Source: Mycobacterium rhizamassiliense (GTDB lineage Bacteria; Actinomycetota; Actinomycetes; Mycobacteriales; Mycobacteriaceae). Taken from it: 64,000 nucleotides of DNA. Under the pieces are notes generated by a model, which saw nothing but the letters and a program-made list of their open reading frames with translations, had not been told where the DNA came from and searched no databases. The position numbers and the translations under genes were made by a program. The DNA lies in contig NZ_LT721901.1 of assembly GCF_900157375.1 (NCBI RefSeq), positions 372,001 to 436,000 of the forward strand, written 5' to 3'. Shown one piece after another: positions 53,938 through 63,271 of this stretch (position 1 is the stretch's first letter; the number at the start of each line of letters is the position of its first letter).

Positions 53938-54852
53938 CTAGTCGCGAGCGTGCGCCAGGAAGAACTGCGCGATGGCCTCCGAGCCGTCCAGGGCGCGGGT
54001 GGTGGGGCCGATGATGGCCTTGGGCAGATATTGCTTGCCTCCCGGCCAGGTGTGCCCGCCGTTGTCGATTTGGTACAGCACCACTTCGGTGGACGACGTG
54101 CATTCGACGGAGTCGTAGCGACGCACGACGGTGCCGTCGCCGACGTTGGGCAGCACCTGCGACGCCGGGCCGCTCTGGCACCCGTTCGCCGATCGCCACC
54201 GGTCGACCATGCTGCCCACCGAGATCGAATGGCTAAGCCCGCCGCGGCCGTGGACGGCTCCCCCGTTGTAGGGCACCAGCGGATCGGCCGTCCCGTGCGC
54301 CTCCCACACCGACACCGGGCGGGACGGATTGCAGGCCACACCGACGCCCAGGGTGCCCGCCACCGGCGCGATCGCGGCGAAGATGTCGGCGCGGTCGCAG
54401 GCCAGCTTGTTGGACATGAACCCGCCGTTGGACATCCCGGTGGCGAAGACGTGCCCGGGCGCGATGTTGTAGTCGTTCTGCAGCTTGGCCGCCAGCCCGG
54501 CCAGGAAGCCGACGTCGTCGACGTGGCGGCGATCCGCCGGCGAAGCGCCGCGCCCGTCGGCCCAGCTCTTGTCGTAGCCGTCGGGGTAGACGACCAGCAG
54601 GTTGTTCGCGTCGGCGACGGCGTCGAACTCGGTCAGCCCGCGCTGCCCGTTCCCGGTGCCGCCGCCGCCGTGCAGGCTGAGCACCAGGCCGACGGGGTCG
54701 CCGGGCGGCAGATGCATGGTGTAGGTCCGGTTCATGCCTCCGGACCGGAAGCTGCCGGTCAGGTCCCGGTGGGTGGCCGAGACGTGCCGCACACCGCAGC
54801 CGACCAGGCACGCGGCCAGCACGGCCAGCGCTAACCAGTGTCGGTACGGCAT
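53938..54852 (-). CDS. lpqC: LpqC, lipoprotein esterase (PHB-depolymerase/feruloyl-esterase type; Rv3298c orthologue)
   Basis: A 304-residue lipoprotein with lipobox LVGC (Cys19) and an alpha/beta hydrolase fold. The nucleophile is in GMSNGG, with the oxyanion loop LHGGGGTGNG and a likely catalytic His near HTWPGG. The ATG at 54852 is favoured over TTG 54861 because TAATTT lies seven bases upstream, and it gives the M. tuberculosis length. Substrate unknown. It faces nei convergently with a three-base gap. Confidence 0.93.
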   Translation of the reverse strand: MPYRHWLALAVLAACLVGCGVRHVSATHRDLTGSFRSGGMNRTYTMHLPPGDPVGLVLSLHGGGGTGNGQRGLTEFDAVADANNLLVVYPDGYDKSWADGRGASPADRRHVDDVGFLAGLAAKLQNDYNIAPGHVFATGMSNGGFMSNKLACDRADIFAAIAPVAGTLGVGVACNPSRPVSVWEAHGTADPLVPYNGGAVHGRGGLSHSISVGSMVDRWRSANGCQSGPASQVLPNVGDGTVVRRYDSVECTSSTEVVLYQIDNGGHTWPGGKQYLPKAIIGPTTRALDGSEAIAQFFLAHARD

Positions 54853-54859
54853 GGGCGTC

Positions 54860-54865
54860 AAATTA
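54860..54865 (-). promoter_or_regulatory. -10 element of leaderless lpqC
   Basis: Minus-strand TAATTT is seven bases before the ATG at 54852. Confidence 0.5.
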
Positions 54866-55092
54866 CCGATTGCAATCGCGGGTCGAGGGGGGACGGGCGG
54901 CTAAAGAGTGTGACGGCCGACACAACCCGGCGTCAACTTACGGCGGCGGCAAAATCCAGCCGCAACCTGGGTGTTAATCAAATCGCGCCGAGATTTAACC
55001 TTCCGGCCATCTTGTGGGACGGCTTTAGTAATCACGGATCGCTTTGATAGTCACCATTCGGCCGCGATTGAAGTTTCAGGGGAGTGACGCAA

Positions 55093-55485
55093 ATGATCGG
55101 TACGCGTATCCGCATGTCGGGGGCTGTGCTGTCGCTATCGGCCGCCGGGTTGATCTCGGTTTTCGGCCTGTTAGGAACGGCGCCCATCGCTAGCGCCGAC
55201 GCCGGCGACGCCCAATTCTTGGCCATGCTGAAGAAGGACGACATCAACCACAGCTCGGCGCCGGCCGCCATCGCGGCCGGCCACAAGGTCTGCGAGTACC
55301 TCGAATCCGGGATGAACTGGAAAGAGGTCGCGGCCGACGTCGAGAACAGCAGCAACATGCCCGACTACGACACCGGCTTCTTCGTCGGCGCGGCGATCAA
55401 GGCGTACTGCCCGCAGTTCATGCCGGACGTCCCCAAGCAGGACGTGCCGCAGCCCGTGGGGAACCAGACCACGCCTCAGGCCTGA
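55093..55485 (+). CDS. Secreted DUF732 protein
   Basis: A 130-residue exported protein of a mycobacterial family of unknown function. The signal peptide (MIGTRIRMSGAVLSLSAAGL...) ends at a PIASADA cleavage site. The mature part has DAQFLAMLKKDDI, AIAAGHKVCEYLESG and AAIKAYCP, with two cysteines that could form a disulfide. AGGGGAG is about nine bases before the ATG at 55093; a GTG at 55084 is too close to it. M. tuberculosis has atsB here instead. The last ten bases overlap the convergent pseudouridine synthase. Confidence 0.85.
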   Translation: MIGTRIRMSGAVLSLSAAGLISVFGLLGTAPIASADAGDAQFLAMLKKDDINHSSAPAAIAAGHKVCEYLESGMNWKEVAADVENSSNMPDYDTGFFVGAAIKAYCPQFMPDVPKQDVPQPVGNQTTPQA

Positions 55486-56375
55486 CCGGGGTCCAGGGTT
55501 CGCCGGCTGGCGAACTCGCGGTGCGATCCGGTGATCGGGTCGTCGAATTCGATGCGTTGCGCCAGTAGCTGCAGCGGAGTGCTGAAGTCGTCGGCGGGCA
55601 CGTCAATCACGTTGGGGTACAACGGGTCTCCGATTATCGGCAGACCCAGCGACGCCATATGCACCCGCAGTTGATGGGTGCGCCCGGTGCGTGGCGTCAA
55701 CCGGTAGAGCCCCTCCGGCGCATGGGGGCGCCTCCCACTTGCGGGGGACAGCTCCACCAGCGTCTCGGCGTTGGGCTCGCCCGGCTCGCTGACGGCCTGT
55801 AAGTGGCCGCGGCGCTTGATGATTCGGCTCCTGACCACGCGCGGCAGCTCGACGGCCGGGTCGATCGCGGCCAGCGCCAGGTACGTCTTGGCGACCAGGC
55901 CCCTGGCGAACAGCGTCTGGTAGGCGCCGCGCAGCTCGCGGCGCGTGGTGAACAGCAGCACGCCCGCGGTCAGCCGGTCCAGCCGGTGCGCGGGGCTGAG
56001 CTCGGGCAGCTCCAGCTCGCGGCGCAGCCGCACCAGCGCGGTCTGCGCGACGTGCCGCCCGCGCGGCATGGTGGCCAGAAAATGCGGCTTGTCCACGACC
56101 ACGATGCCGTCATCGCGATGCAGCACCGGGACGTCGAACGGGACCGGCACCTCGTCGGGCAGCTCGCGGTAGAGGTAGACGCTGGCGCCGGCGGGCAGCT
56201 CGGTTGCCGCGTCGATCACCGCGCCGTCGGCGTCGACGACCTCCCCGGCCAGCACCTTGGCGGCGGCCCGCTCGCCGAACCGGGCGGTCAGCTCGGCCAG
56301 CACCGGCCCGCCGTGCAGCCGGACCCGCGCGGGCCCCAACCCGTCGCGGACGGGCAGCGGGGCCGGCCTCACCAC
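55476..56375 (-). CDS. RluA-family pseudouridine synthase (Rv3300c orthologue)
   Basis: A 299-residue RNA pseudouridine synthase. The catalytic aspartate is Asp133 in SPAHRLDRLTAGVLLF. RTGRTHQLRVHMASLGLPIIGDPLYP is the RluA C-terminal block. The RNA target is unknown. In M. tuberculosis phoY1 (Rv3301c) sits between this gene and glpD2; here glpD2 is only four bases away. Confidence 0.93.
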   Translation of the reverse strand: MVRPAPLPVRDGLGPARVRLHGGPVLAELTARFGERAAAKVLAGEVVDADGAVIDAATELPAGASVYLYRELPDEVPVPFDVPVLHRDDGIVVVDKPHFLATMPRGRHVAQTALVRLRRELELPELSPAHRLDRLTAGVLLFTTRRELRGAYQTLFARGLVAKTYLALAAIDPAVELPRVVRSRIIKRRGHLQAVSEPGEPNAETLVELSPASGRRPHAPEGLYRLTPRTGRTHQLRVHMASLGLPIIGDPLYPNVIDVPADDFSTPLQLLAQRIEFDDPITGSHREFASRRTLDPGQA

Positions 56376-56379
56376 GAAA

Positions 56380-58104
56380 TCAATTCAGCGGCACCGGCTC
56401 GAGAATCTCGGCGCGCGCCTCCGGCGCGCTGGCCCGCAGCTCGTCGGCCGACACGTCGTCGGGCTGGGCCTGCGACAGGATCTCGGCCTCCACCCGCGCG
56501 GTGTAGTTGTCGACCTCGCGGTCGACGTCGGCGGCCGTCCAGCCCAGCACCGGGGCGACGATCTCGGCGACCTCCCTGGCGCAGTCGACGCCGCGGTGCG
56601 AGTACTCGATGGAGATCCGCATCCGGCGCGCCAGGACGTCCTCCAGGTGCAGCGCGCCCTCGGCGGTGACGGCGTAGAGCGCCTCGACCTTCAGATACCC
56701 CGGCGCCTCCGCGATAGGGGCCAGCAGCTCGGGCCGGCCGCCCGCCAGGGCCAGCACGTCGTCCATCAGCGAGCCGTAGCGGTCCAGCAGGTGACGCACC
56801 CGGTACGGGTGCAGGTGGACCAGCTCACCGACGTGCTCGACCTGGTTGATCAGCGCGAAATAGCCGTCGGCGCCCAGCAGGCCGACCTTCTCGGTGATCG
56901 ACGGCGCGACCCGGGCCGGGACGAACTGGACCGCGGTGTCGATCGCGTCGGCGGCCATCACGCGGTAGGTGGTGTACTTGCCGCCGGCGATGGCGACCAG
57001 GCCGGGCGCGGGTACCGCGACGGCGTGCTCCCGGGACAGCTTGGAGGTTTCCTCGCTCTCGCCGGCCAGCAGGGGCCGCAGGCCGGCGTACACGCCGTCG
57101 ATGTCGGCGTGCGTCAGCGGGGTGGCCAGCACCGTGTTGACGGTTTCCAGGATGTAGTCGATGTCGGCCTTGGTCGCCGCGGGGTGGGCCAGGTCGAGAT
57201 TCCAGTCCGTGTCGGTGGTCCCGATGATCCAGTGGCTTCCCCACGGGATGACGAACATCACCGACTGCGCGGTGCGCAGGATGATGGCGACGTCGCTGAC
57301 GATGCGGTCGCGCGGCACGACGACGTGCACGCCCTTGGACGCGCGCACCTGAAATCGCCCGCGCTGCTTGGACAATGCCTGGATCTCGTCGGTCCATACC
57401 CCGGTCGCGTTGACCACGACGTGGCCGCGGACCTCGGTGATCGAGCCGTCCTCGGAGTCGCGGACCCGCACGCCGATCACCCGGTCGCCCTCGCGCAGCA
57501 ACGCAACCACCTGCGTCGAGCAGCGCACCACCGCGCCGTAATGGGCTGCGGTGCGCGCGACCGTCATCGTGTGCCGGGCGTCGTCAACGACGGTGTCGTA
57601 GTAGCGAATCCCCCCGATCAGCGACGACCGCTTCAAGCCCGGGCTCAGCCGCAGCGCGCCCGCGCGGGTCAAATGCTTTTGCGCCGGAACGGATTTCGCG
57701 CCACCCAGGCTGTCGTACAGGAAGATGCCCGCCGCGGTGTACGGTCGCTCCCACCACCGATGGGTCAGCGGGAACAGGAACGGCATCGGCTTCACCAGGT
57801 GCGGCGCCAGCCTGGTCAGCGACAGCTCGCGCTCGTAGAGCGCCTCGCGCACCAGCCCGAATTCCAGCTGCTCGAGGTAGCGCAGCCCGCCGTGAAACAT
57901 CTTCGAGGAGCGGCTCGAGGTACCCGAGGCGAAGTCACGCGCCTCGACCAGCGCCACCTTGAGGCCGCGGGTGGCGGCGTCCAGCGCACAGCCGGAACCA
58001 ACCACCCCGCCGCCGATGACGACCACGTCGAACTGCTCGGCGCCGAGCCGCTGCCAGGCCGCCGCGCGTTGCTCGGGGCCCAGGACGGAAATCGGGTCAC
58101 TCAC
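56380..58104 (-). CDS. glpD2: GlpD2, glycerol-3-phosphate dehydrogenase (Rv3302c orthologue)
   Basis: A 574-residue FAD enzyme that oxidises sn-glycerol-3-phosphate to DHAP at the membrane, passing electrons to quinone. It has VVVIGGGVVGSGCALDAATRG (28-48), ASGTSSRSSKMFHGGLRYLEQ and a C-terminal helical domain. TAGGTT seven bases before the GTG at 58104 gives it its own promoter inside the end of lpdA. The downstream pseudouridine synthase is likely co-transcribed. Confidence 0.95.
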   Translation of the reverse strand: MSDPISVLGPEQRAAAWQRLGAEQFDVVVIGGGVVGSGCALDAATRGLKVALVEARDFASGTSSRSSKMFHGGLRYLEQLEFGLVREALYERELSLTRLAPHLVKPMPFLFPLTHRWWERPYTAAGIFLYDSLGGAKSVPAQKHLTRAGALRLSPGLKRSSLIGGIRYYDTVVDDARHTMTVARTAAHYGAVVRCSTQVVALLREGDRVIGVRVRDSEDGSITEVRGHVVVNATGVWTDEIQALSKQRGRFQVRASKGVHVVVPRDRIVSDVAIILRTAQSVMFVIPWGSHWIIGTTDTDWNLDLAHPAATKADIDYILETVNTVLATPLTHADIDGVYAGLRPLLAGESEETSKLSREHAVAVPAPGLVAIAGGKYTTYRVMAADAIDTAVQFVPARVAPSITEKVGLLGADGYFALINQVEHVGELVHLHPYRVRHLLDRYGSLMDDVLALAGGRPELLAPIAEAPGYLKVEALYAVTAEGALHLEDVLARRMRISIEYSHRGVDCAREVAEIVAPVLGWTAADVDREVDNYTARVEAEILSQAQPDDVSADELRASAPEARAEILEPVPLN

Positions 58105-58111
58105 GCCTACG

Positions 58112-58117
58112 AACCTA
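58112..58117 (-). promoter_or_regulatory. -10 element of leaderless glpD2
   Basis: Minus-strand TAGGTT is seven bases before the GTG at 58104 and overlaps the lpdA stop. Confidence 0.5.
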
Positions 58118-59545
58118 GTCCAGATCGTCGTGCGCCATCAGCCGACGAGCGGCCTCGGTGATCGAACCCGACAGCGACGGGTAGACGGCCAGCGTCTGTG
58201 CCAGCTCGTTGACGGTGATGCGGTTTTGCACGGCCACGGCGATCGGCAGGATCAGCTCGGAGGCGATCGGCGCCACCACGACGCCGCCGATCACCACGCC
58301 GGTGGCCTGCCGGCAGAACAGCTTGACGAAGCCCTGCCGCAGCCCGGACATCTTGGCGCGGGCGTTGGTGCGCAGCGGCAGCATGATGGTCCGCGCCGGC
58401 ACCGAGCCGTCGTCGATCATCGTCTGCGGCACGCCGACGGCCGCGATCTCGGGCCGGGTGAACACCGTCGCGGCCACCGTGCGCAGCCGGATCGGGCTGA
58501 CGCCCTCGCCCAGCGCGTGATACATCGCGATGCGGCCCTGCATGGCGGCCACCGAGGCCAGCAGCAGCAGGCCGGTGCAGTCGCCTGCGGCGTAGATCCC
58601 AGGGACGGACGTCCGCGACACCCGGTCCACCTTCAGGTAGTCGCCCCGGCCCAGCTCGATGCCGACGCGTTCCAGGCCGAGGCCGCTGGTGTTGGGCACC
58701 GACCCGATGGTCATCAGCGCGTGGCTGCCCTCGACGGTCCGGCCATCCGTCATGGTGACCAGCACCCCGTTCTCGGTGCGGGTGACCGATTCGGCGCGGG
58801 CGTTCTTGACCAGGTTCACGCCGCGTTCGGCGAACGCCTCCTCCAGCACCAGCGCCGCGTCGGCGTCCTCGTAGGGCAGCACCCGGTCGCGGCTGGCCGC
58901 CACCGTCACCGGCACGCCCAGCTCGGTGTAGGCGTGCACGAACTCGGCGCCGGTGACGCCGGAGCCCACCACGATCAGGTGCTCGGGCAGTGCCTCGAGG
59001 TTGTACAGCTGGCGCCAGGTGAGGATGCGCTCGCCGTCGGGTTGCGCCGACGGCAGGATCCGCGGGCTGGCGCCGGTGGCGATCAGCACGACGTCCGCCT
59101 CGTACTCGCTGATGACGGGGCCGTCAGGCCCCGGATCGGAATGAGTCGCCCTGACGTTGTGCCGGGCCAGCCCCGGGTTGGGGTCGATCAGCTCCCCGCG
59201 CGCCGCGACCAAAGTCACACCGGCACTGAGCAGCTGGGTCGCGATGTCGGCCGATTGCTCGGCGGCAAGGCTTTTGACGCGGCTGTGGATCCGTGGGAGC
59301 GAGATCTTGGCGTCGTCGATGTCGATGTCGAAGCCCAGCCGGGGCGCCCGGCGCAGCTCGGTGCGCAGCCAGGTCGAGGCGATGAACGTCTTGGACGGCA
59401 CGCAGTCGTCCAGGACGGCGGCCCCGCCGATGCCCTCCGAGTCGATCACCGTGACGTGCGTCGTGTCGGGATGCAACGTGGCGGCCACCAGCGCGGCTTC
59501 GTAACCGGCCGGGCCTCCACCCAGGATCACGATGCGGGTCACCAC
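58115..59545 (-). CDS. lpdA: LpdA, NAD(P)H:quinone reductase of the lipoamide dehydrogenase family (Rv3303c orthologue)
   Basis: A 476-residue flavoprotein disulfide reductase homologue. The FAD motif is ILGGGPAGYEAAL. The redox-loop reads GGAAVLDDCVPSK, where the first cysteine of the usual C-x4-C is absent, and the C-terminal His-Glu dyad is replaced (YPSLSGS). So it cannot be a true lipoamide dehydrogenase; the M. tuberculosis protein reduces quinones with NAD(P)H and helps virulence. NAD-site GSGVTGAE is present. TAGGTT six bases before GTG 59545 supports the start. Confidence 0.94.
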   Translation of the reverse strand: MVTRIVILGGGPAGYEAALVAATLHPDTTHVTVIDSEGIGGAAVLDDCVPSKTFIASTWLRTELRRAPRLGFDIDIDDAKISLPRIHSRVKSLAAEQSADIATQLLSAGVTLVAARGELIDPNPGLARHNVRATHSDPGPDGPVISEYEADVVLIATGASPRILPSAQPDGERILTWRQLYNLEALPEHLIVVGSGVTGAEFVHAYTELGVPVTVAASRDRVLPYEDADAALVLEEAFAERGVNLVKNARAESVTRTENGVLVTMTDGRTVEGSHALMTIGSVPNTSGLGLERVGIELGRGDYLKVDRVSRTSVPGIYAAGDCTGLLLLASVAAMQGRIAMYHALGEGVSPIRLRTVAATVFTRPEIAAVGVPQTMIDDGSVPARTIMLPLRTNARAKMSGLRQGFVKLFCRQATGVVIGGVVVAPIASELILPIAVAVQNRITVNELAQTLAVYPSLSGSITEAARRLMAHDDLD

Positions 59546-59551
59546 AGCCCT

Positions 59552-59557
59552 AACCTA
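59552..59557 (-). promoter_or_regulatory. -10 element of leaderless lpdA
   Basis: Minus-strand TAGGTT is six bases before the GTG at 59545. Confidence 0.5.
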
Positions 59558-59667
59558 GCCGGACTTGCCGGCTCCCCGCAGCGCGGCGACGATGCACACC
59601 AGCATGGCGTGAAGAGGAGCGCGCCATCAGACGCAGCGCGGCGGCGGTGCCCAACGGGTGCGGCGTT

Positions 59668-59673
59668 TAAGCT
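59668..59673 (+). promoter_or_regulatory. -10 element of leaderless Rv3304-like gene
   Basis: TAAGCT is six bases before the GTG at 59680. Confidence 0.5.
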
Positions 59674-59679
59674 TTCCCA

Positions 59680-60159
59680 GTGCCGCTCTACGCCGCCTAT
59701 GGCTCCAACATGCATCCCGAACAGATGCAGCAGCGTGCACCGCACTCGCCGATGGCGGGTTGCGGCTGGCTGCACGGGTGGCGGCTGACGTTCGGCGGCG
59801 AGGACATCGGCTGGGAGGGCGCGCTGGCCAGCGTCGTGGAGGATCCCGACGCCAAGGTGTTCGTCGTGCTCTACGACATGACGCCGGCCGACGAGATGAA
59901 CCTGGACCGGTGGGAGGGCTCCGAGTTCGGCGTCCACAAGAAGATCCGGTGCCGCGTCGAGCGGACGTCGTCGGACACCAACACCGACCCGGTGCTGGCG
60001 TGGCTGTATGTCCTGGACGCCTGGGAGGGCGGCCTGCCGTCGGCGCGCTACCTGGGCGTGATGGCCGACGCCGCCGAAATCGCCGGTGCGCCAGAGGAAT
60101 ACGTGCACGACCTGCGGACCCGGCCGGCACGCAACATCGGCCCGGGCACCGGCGCCTAA
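59680..60159 (+). CDS. Gamma-glutamylcyclotransferase-like (GGCT/AIG2 fold) protein (Rv3304 orthologue)
   Basis: A 159-residue protein. The start LYAAYGSNMHPEQM is the substrate-binding YGSN loop of the GGCT fold, and later WLYVLDAWEGGLPSARYL fits the same family. The catalytic glutamate is probably in the DRWEGSEFG block. The actual substrate is unknown. It starts at GTG 59680 with a -10 six bases away. It ends overlapping amiA1 by four bases, convergent. Confidence 0.87.
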   Translation: MPLYAAYGSNMHPEQMQQRAPHSPMAGCGWLHGWRLTFGGEDIGWEGALASVVEDPDAKVFVVLYDMTPADEMNLDRWEGSEFGVHKKIRCRVERTSSDTNTDPVLAWLYVLDAWEGGLPSARYLGVMADAAEIAGAPEEYVHDLRTRPARNIGPGTGA

Positions 60160-61334
60160 GACCCGGCGAGCACGGCCGACTGCTCGACGATGTTGACCAT
60201 CACGCGCAGCCCCACCTCCAGCGCCCGCTCGTCGAGATCGAACGTCGGCTGGTGCAGGTCCAGCTGCGGCCCCTGGCCCGACCAGACGCCCAGCCGGGCC
60301 ATCGCGCCGGGAATCTCCTCGAGGTACCAGGAGAAGTCCTCGCCGCCGCCGGACTGCCGGGTGTCGGCCAGGGCGTCGGGGCCGACGGCCTCGATCGCGT
60401 GGGTCAGGATGCGGGTCGAGGCTTCCTCGTTGACCACCGGCGGCACGCCGCGCCGGTATTGCAGCGTGTGCTCGATGCCCAACGGCGACAGCAGCCCGTC
60501 CACGGAGTGGCGGATGATCTCCTCCAGCGACACCCAGGTCTGCCTGCTGGCGGTGCGCACGGTGCCGGCCAGCACCCCGGTCTGCGGAATGGCGTTGGGC
60601 GCCACGCCGGCGTTGACCGCGCCCCACACCAGCACGGTGCTGTTGCGCGGGTCGATGCGGCGCGAGATCACGCCGGGCAGCCCGGTGATCAGCGTGCCCA
60701 GGCCGTAGACCAGGTCGGCGGTCAGGTGCGGCCGCGACGTGTGCCCGCCCGGCGAATACAGCGTGATCTCCAGCTGGTCGGCCGCCGACGTGATGGGGCC
60801 CTGCCGCACCGCGACCTTGCCCACCTCCAGGCGGGGGTCGCAGTGCAGCGCGAAGATGCGCGACACCCCGGTCAGCGCGCCCGCCGCGATGGCGTCGATC
60901 GCGCCGCCGGGCATCAGCTCCTCGGCGGCCTGGAAGATCAACCGCACTCCGACCGGCAGTTCGGGCACCGACGCCAGGACCAGCCCGGTAGCCAGCAGGA
61001 TCGCGGTGTGCGCGTCGTGGCCGCAGGCGTGCGCGACGTTCGGCATCGTCGACGTGTACGGCGCGCCGGTCCGCTCGGCCATCGGCAGCGCGTCCATGTC
61101 GGCGCGCAGCGCGATCCTGGGCGCGTGTTCGGGCCCGAAGTCGCACGTGAGCCCGGTACCGGCGGGCAGCACCTTGGGGTTCAGGCCGGCGTCGGCGAGG
61201 CGCTCCGCGACGAACTGGGTGGTGGCGTACTCCTGGCGCCCCAGCTCCGGGTAGCGGTGAATGTGCCGGCGCCACTCGACCAGGTCCTCGAAATGCGTCC
61301 CCAGCCAGTCGCCCGCGGCGTCAGCCAGGCTCAT
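60156..61334 (-). CDS. amiA1: AmiA1, M20D-family amidohydrolase (Rv3305c orthologue)
   Basis: A 392-residue metallo-amidohydrolase of the IAA-amino acid/N-acyl-amino acid hydrolase type. Metal-site blocks are LRADMDALPMAE, HACGHDAHTAILL, and in the C-terminus GGGEDFSWYLE. It starts at ATG 61334, overlapping the amiB1 stop (ATGA). No signal peptide is seen. The natural substrate is unknown. Confidence 0.94.
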   Translation of the reverse strand: MSLADAAGDWLGTHFEDLVEWRRHIHRYPELGRQEYATTQFVAERLADAGLNPKVLPAGTGLTCDFGPEHAPRIALRADMDALPMAERTGAPYTSTMPNVAHACGHDAHTAILLATGLVLASVPELPVGVRLIFQAAEELMPGGAIDAIAAGALTGVSRIFALHCDPRLEVGKVAVRQGPITSAADQLEITLYSPGGHTSRPHLTADLVYGLGTLITGLPGVISRRIDPRNSTVLVWGAVNAGVAPNAIPQTGVLAGTVRTASRQTWVSLEEIIRHSVDGLLSPLGIEHTLQYRRGVPPVVNEEASTRILTHAIEAVGPDALADTRQSGGGEDFSWYLEEIPGAMARLGVWSGQGPQLDLHQPTFDLDERALEVGLRVMVNIVEQSAVLAGS

Positions 61335-62515
61335 GTGGCGGCCCGGCGTTCTAACGCGCTCAACACCCGGTCGCGTTGCTCCGGGCTCTCGGCGAGCTGA
61401 ACGACCGCGCGCGCCAACATGATTGCGCCGTCGAGCACCGCGCGGTCGGCGCTGGGTCCCGCGGCGGCCGCGGCGAAGTCGCGCTGGTGCACCGTCGCCC
61501 CGCCGGCGTCGACACCGATCACCGGATGGATCCCCGGCAGCACGTGCGTCACGTTGCCCATGTCGGTGCTGCCCATCGGGAACATTGCCTCGTACTGCGG
61601 TGCCAGCGGCTGGCGGCCGAGCCGATTCATCTCGTGCCGGCAGACTTCGGACAGCCACTCGTCGGACTTCAACTCGGCGTATGGCGGTGCGGGCTGCTCG
61701 ATTTGGTATTCGCAGCCGGTGGCCAGCGCGCCCGCGGCAAAGCAGGCGAACATCCTGCCCTCCAGCTCTCGCAGCGAATCCGATTCCAGCGCGCGCATCG
61801 CGTATTCGACCGCCGCGCGCCCGGGGATGACGTTGACCGCCTGCCCCCCGTCGGTGACGATCCCGTGCACGAGCTGGCCCGGCGCCAGTTGCTGGCGCAG
61901 CAGCCCGATGGCCACCTGCGCGACGGTCACGGCGTCGGCGGCGTTGACGCCCAGGTGCGGCGCGACGGCGGCGTGCGATTCCTTGCCGCGGTAGTGCGCG
62001 ACAGCCTCGGACAGCGCCAGCGAACGGCCCGCAGCGATGTCGGTGGGCCCGGGGTGCACCATCACCGCGACCGCGACGTCGTCGAACGTCCCGGCGCGCA
62101 ACAACAGTTCCTTGCCGCCGCCGGCCTCCTCGGCGGGGGTGCCCAGCAGCGCGACCGTCAGGCCCAGCTCGTCGGCCACCTCGGCGAGGGCCAGCGCGGT
62201 CCCGACCGCGGACGCGGCGATGATGTTGTGGCCGCAGGCGTGCCCGATCTCGGGCAGAGCGTCGTACTCCGCGCAGACGCCGACAACCAGCGGTCCGCTG
62301 CCGAAGTCGGCCCGGAATGCGGTGTCCAGACCGCCGGCGGCCGCGGTGATCTCGAAGCCACGTTCAGCCACCAGGGCCTGCGCCTTCGCGCAGCTGCGGT
62401 GCTCGGCGAAGGCGAGTTCGGGCTCGGCGTGGATTGCGTGCGACAGCTCGGCGAGATCGATACCACGACGCCGCACCGCGTCCTCAACGGTGTCCAATGC
62501 GGTGTGTGGGGACAT
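61331..62515 (-). CDS. amiB1: AmiB1, M20D-family amidohydrolase (Rv3306c orthologue)
   Basis: A 394-residue paralogue of AmiA1, same length as in M. tuberculosis. Metal-binding blocks are VGVCAEYDALPEIGHACGHNI, PAEEAGGGKELLL, and MGSTDMGNVTHV near the C-terminus. The two amidohydrolases are coupled and may cover different N-acyl or peptidyl substrates. Cytoplasmic. Confidence 0.94.
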   Translation of the reverse strand: MSPHTALDTVEDAVRRRGIDLAELSHAIHAEPELAFAEHRSCAKAQALVAERGFEITAAAGGLDTAFRADFGSGPLVVGVCAEYDALPEIGHACGHNIIAASAVGTALALAEVADELGLTVALLGTPAEEAGGGKELLLRAGTFDDVAVAVMVHPGPTDIAAGRSLALSEAVAHYRGKESHAAVAPHLGVNAADAVTVAQVAIGLLRQQLAPGQLVHGIVTDGGQAVNVIPGRAAVEYAMRALESDSLRELEGRMFACFAAGALATGCEYQIEQPAPPYAELKSDEWLSEVCRHEMNRLGRQPLAPQYEAMFPMGSTDMGNVTHVLPGIHPVIGVDAGGATVHQRDFAAAAAGPSADRAVLDGAIMLARAVVQLAESPEQRDRVLSALERRAAT

Positions 62516-62565
62516 CCTCGCAGTATCTCACCGACGCGGGCCGCCGATCACCGCACCGGGGCGGG

Positions 62566-63228
62566 CTACACCCGTCCGGCGATAAATCCCGCCGCTTGAC
62601 CGGGGTACGGCGGCACCGAGTAATCGTGGTGCGCGTCACGGTCGCGGCCGCCGACGACGCAGACCGGATCACCCTCGGCGCACAGATCGATGGCGCGGCC
62701 GGCGAACTGGCCCGACGTCGACAGCGGGGTGTTGAAGCGGTTGCCCGGGTTGCCGAACACCGCGACCGCCGCGATCTTGTTGGCCAGACCGGGGTCCAGC
62801 GCGGGCGCTGAGCCGAGGTTGCCGACGGTGTTGCCCAGCGGCGGCACGCCGGCCAGCATCGACACCGCCGCGGCGCCCTGTGAGAAGCCACCGAGGATCA
62901 GGTGGGTGCCGGGGCACTGGTCGGCCATCGCCGCGATGTGATTCCGCGCGTCGTCGGCGCCGGTGCCGGTCTGCAGAAAGTTGTAGCTGGCCGGGTAGTT
63001 CACCGCGTAGTTGTCCAGGCTGCGCCCGCCGACACTGCCTTGCAGCGCGCCGAACAGCGCGTCCCCCACGGCCCCCAGGCCGGGTGGCTCGTTGGTGCCG
63101 CGGGCAAAGATGAGTTGGACGTCCGGACAGTCAGCCCGCGCGGCGGGGGCGGGGCCGACGACGACCGCTGCCACCGACAGCGCAACTGCAACAACCAAGC
63201 CGGCAACCGGCCCCCTACCAAATCTCAT
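62566..63228 (-). CDS. Secreted cutinase-family serine esterase
   Basis: A 220-residue exported protein. The signal peptide ([20 protein letters not shown]...) is cleaved after ARA, about residue 32. The cutinase triad is visible: Ser116 in GGFSQGA, an Asp in CAEGDPVC, and His in AHHDYSV. Cysteines 34 and 105 and the pair around EGDPVC make the usual disulfides. Family members cleave medium-chain esters and lipids. AGGA lies about eight bases before the ATG at 63228. I do not recall a cutinase between amiB1 and deoD in M. tuberculosis. It diverges from punA over only 43 bases. Confidence 0.9.
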   Translation of the reverse strand: MRFGRGPVAGLVVAVALSVAAVVVGPAPAARADCPDVQLIFARGTNEPPGLGAVGDALFGALQGSVGGRSLDNYAVNYPASYNFLQTGTGADDARNHIAAMADQCPGTHLILGGFSQGAAAVSMLAGVPPLGNTVGNLGSAPALDPGLANKIAAVAVFGNPGNRFNTPLSTSGQFAGRAIDLCAEGDPVCVVGGRDRDAHHDYSVPPYPGQAAGFIAGRV

Positions 63229-63257
63229 GTGGCAAATCCTGACATATATAGCGAGGC

Positions 63258-63263
63258 TAAGCT
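63258..63263 (+). promoter_or_regulatory. -10 element of leaderless punA
   Basis: TAAGCT is eight bases before the GTG at 63272; a TATATAT stretch (63244-63250) just upstream may serve the cutinase gene on the other strand. Confidence 0.5.
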
Positions 63264-63271
63264 CGCACAGT

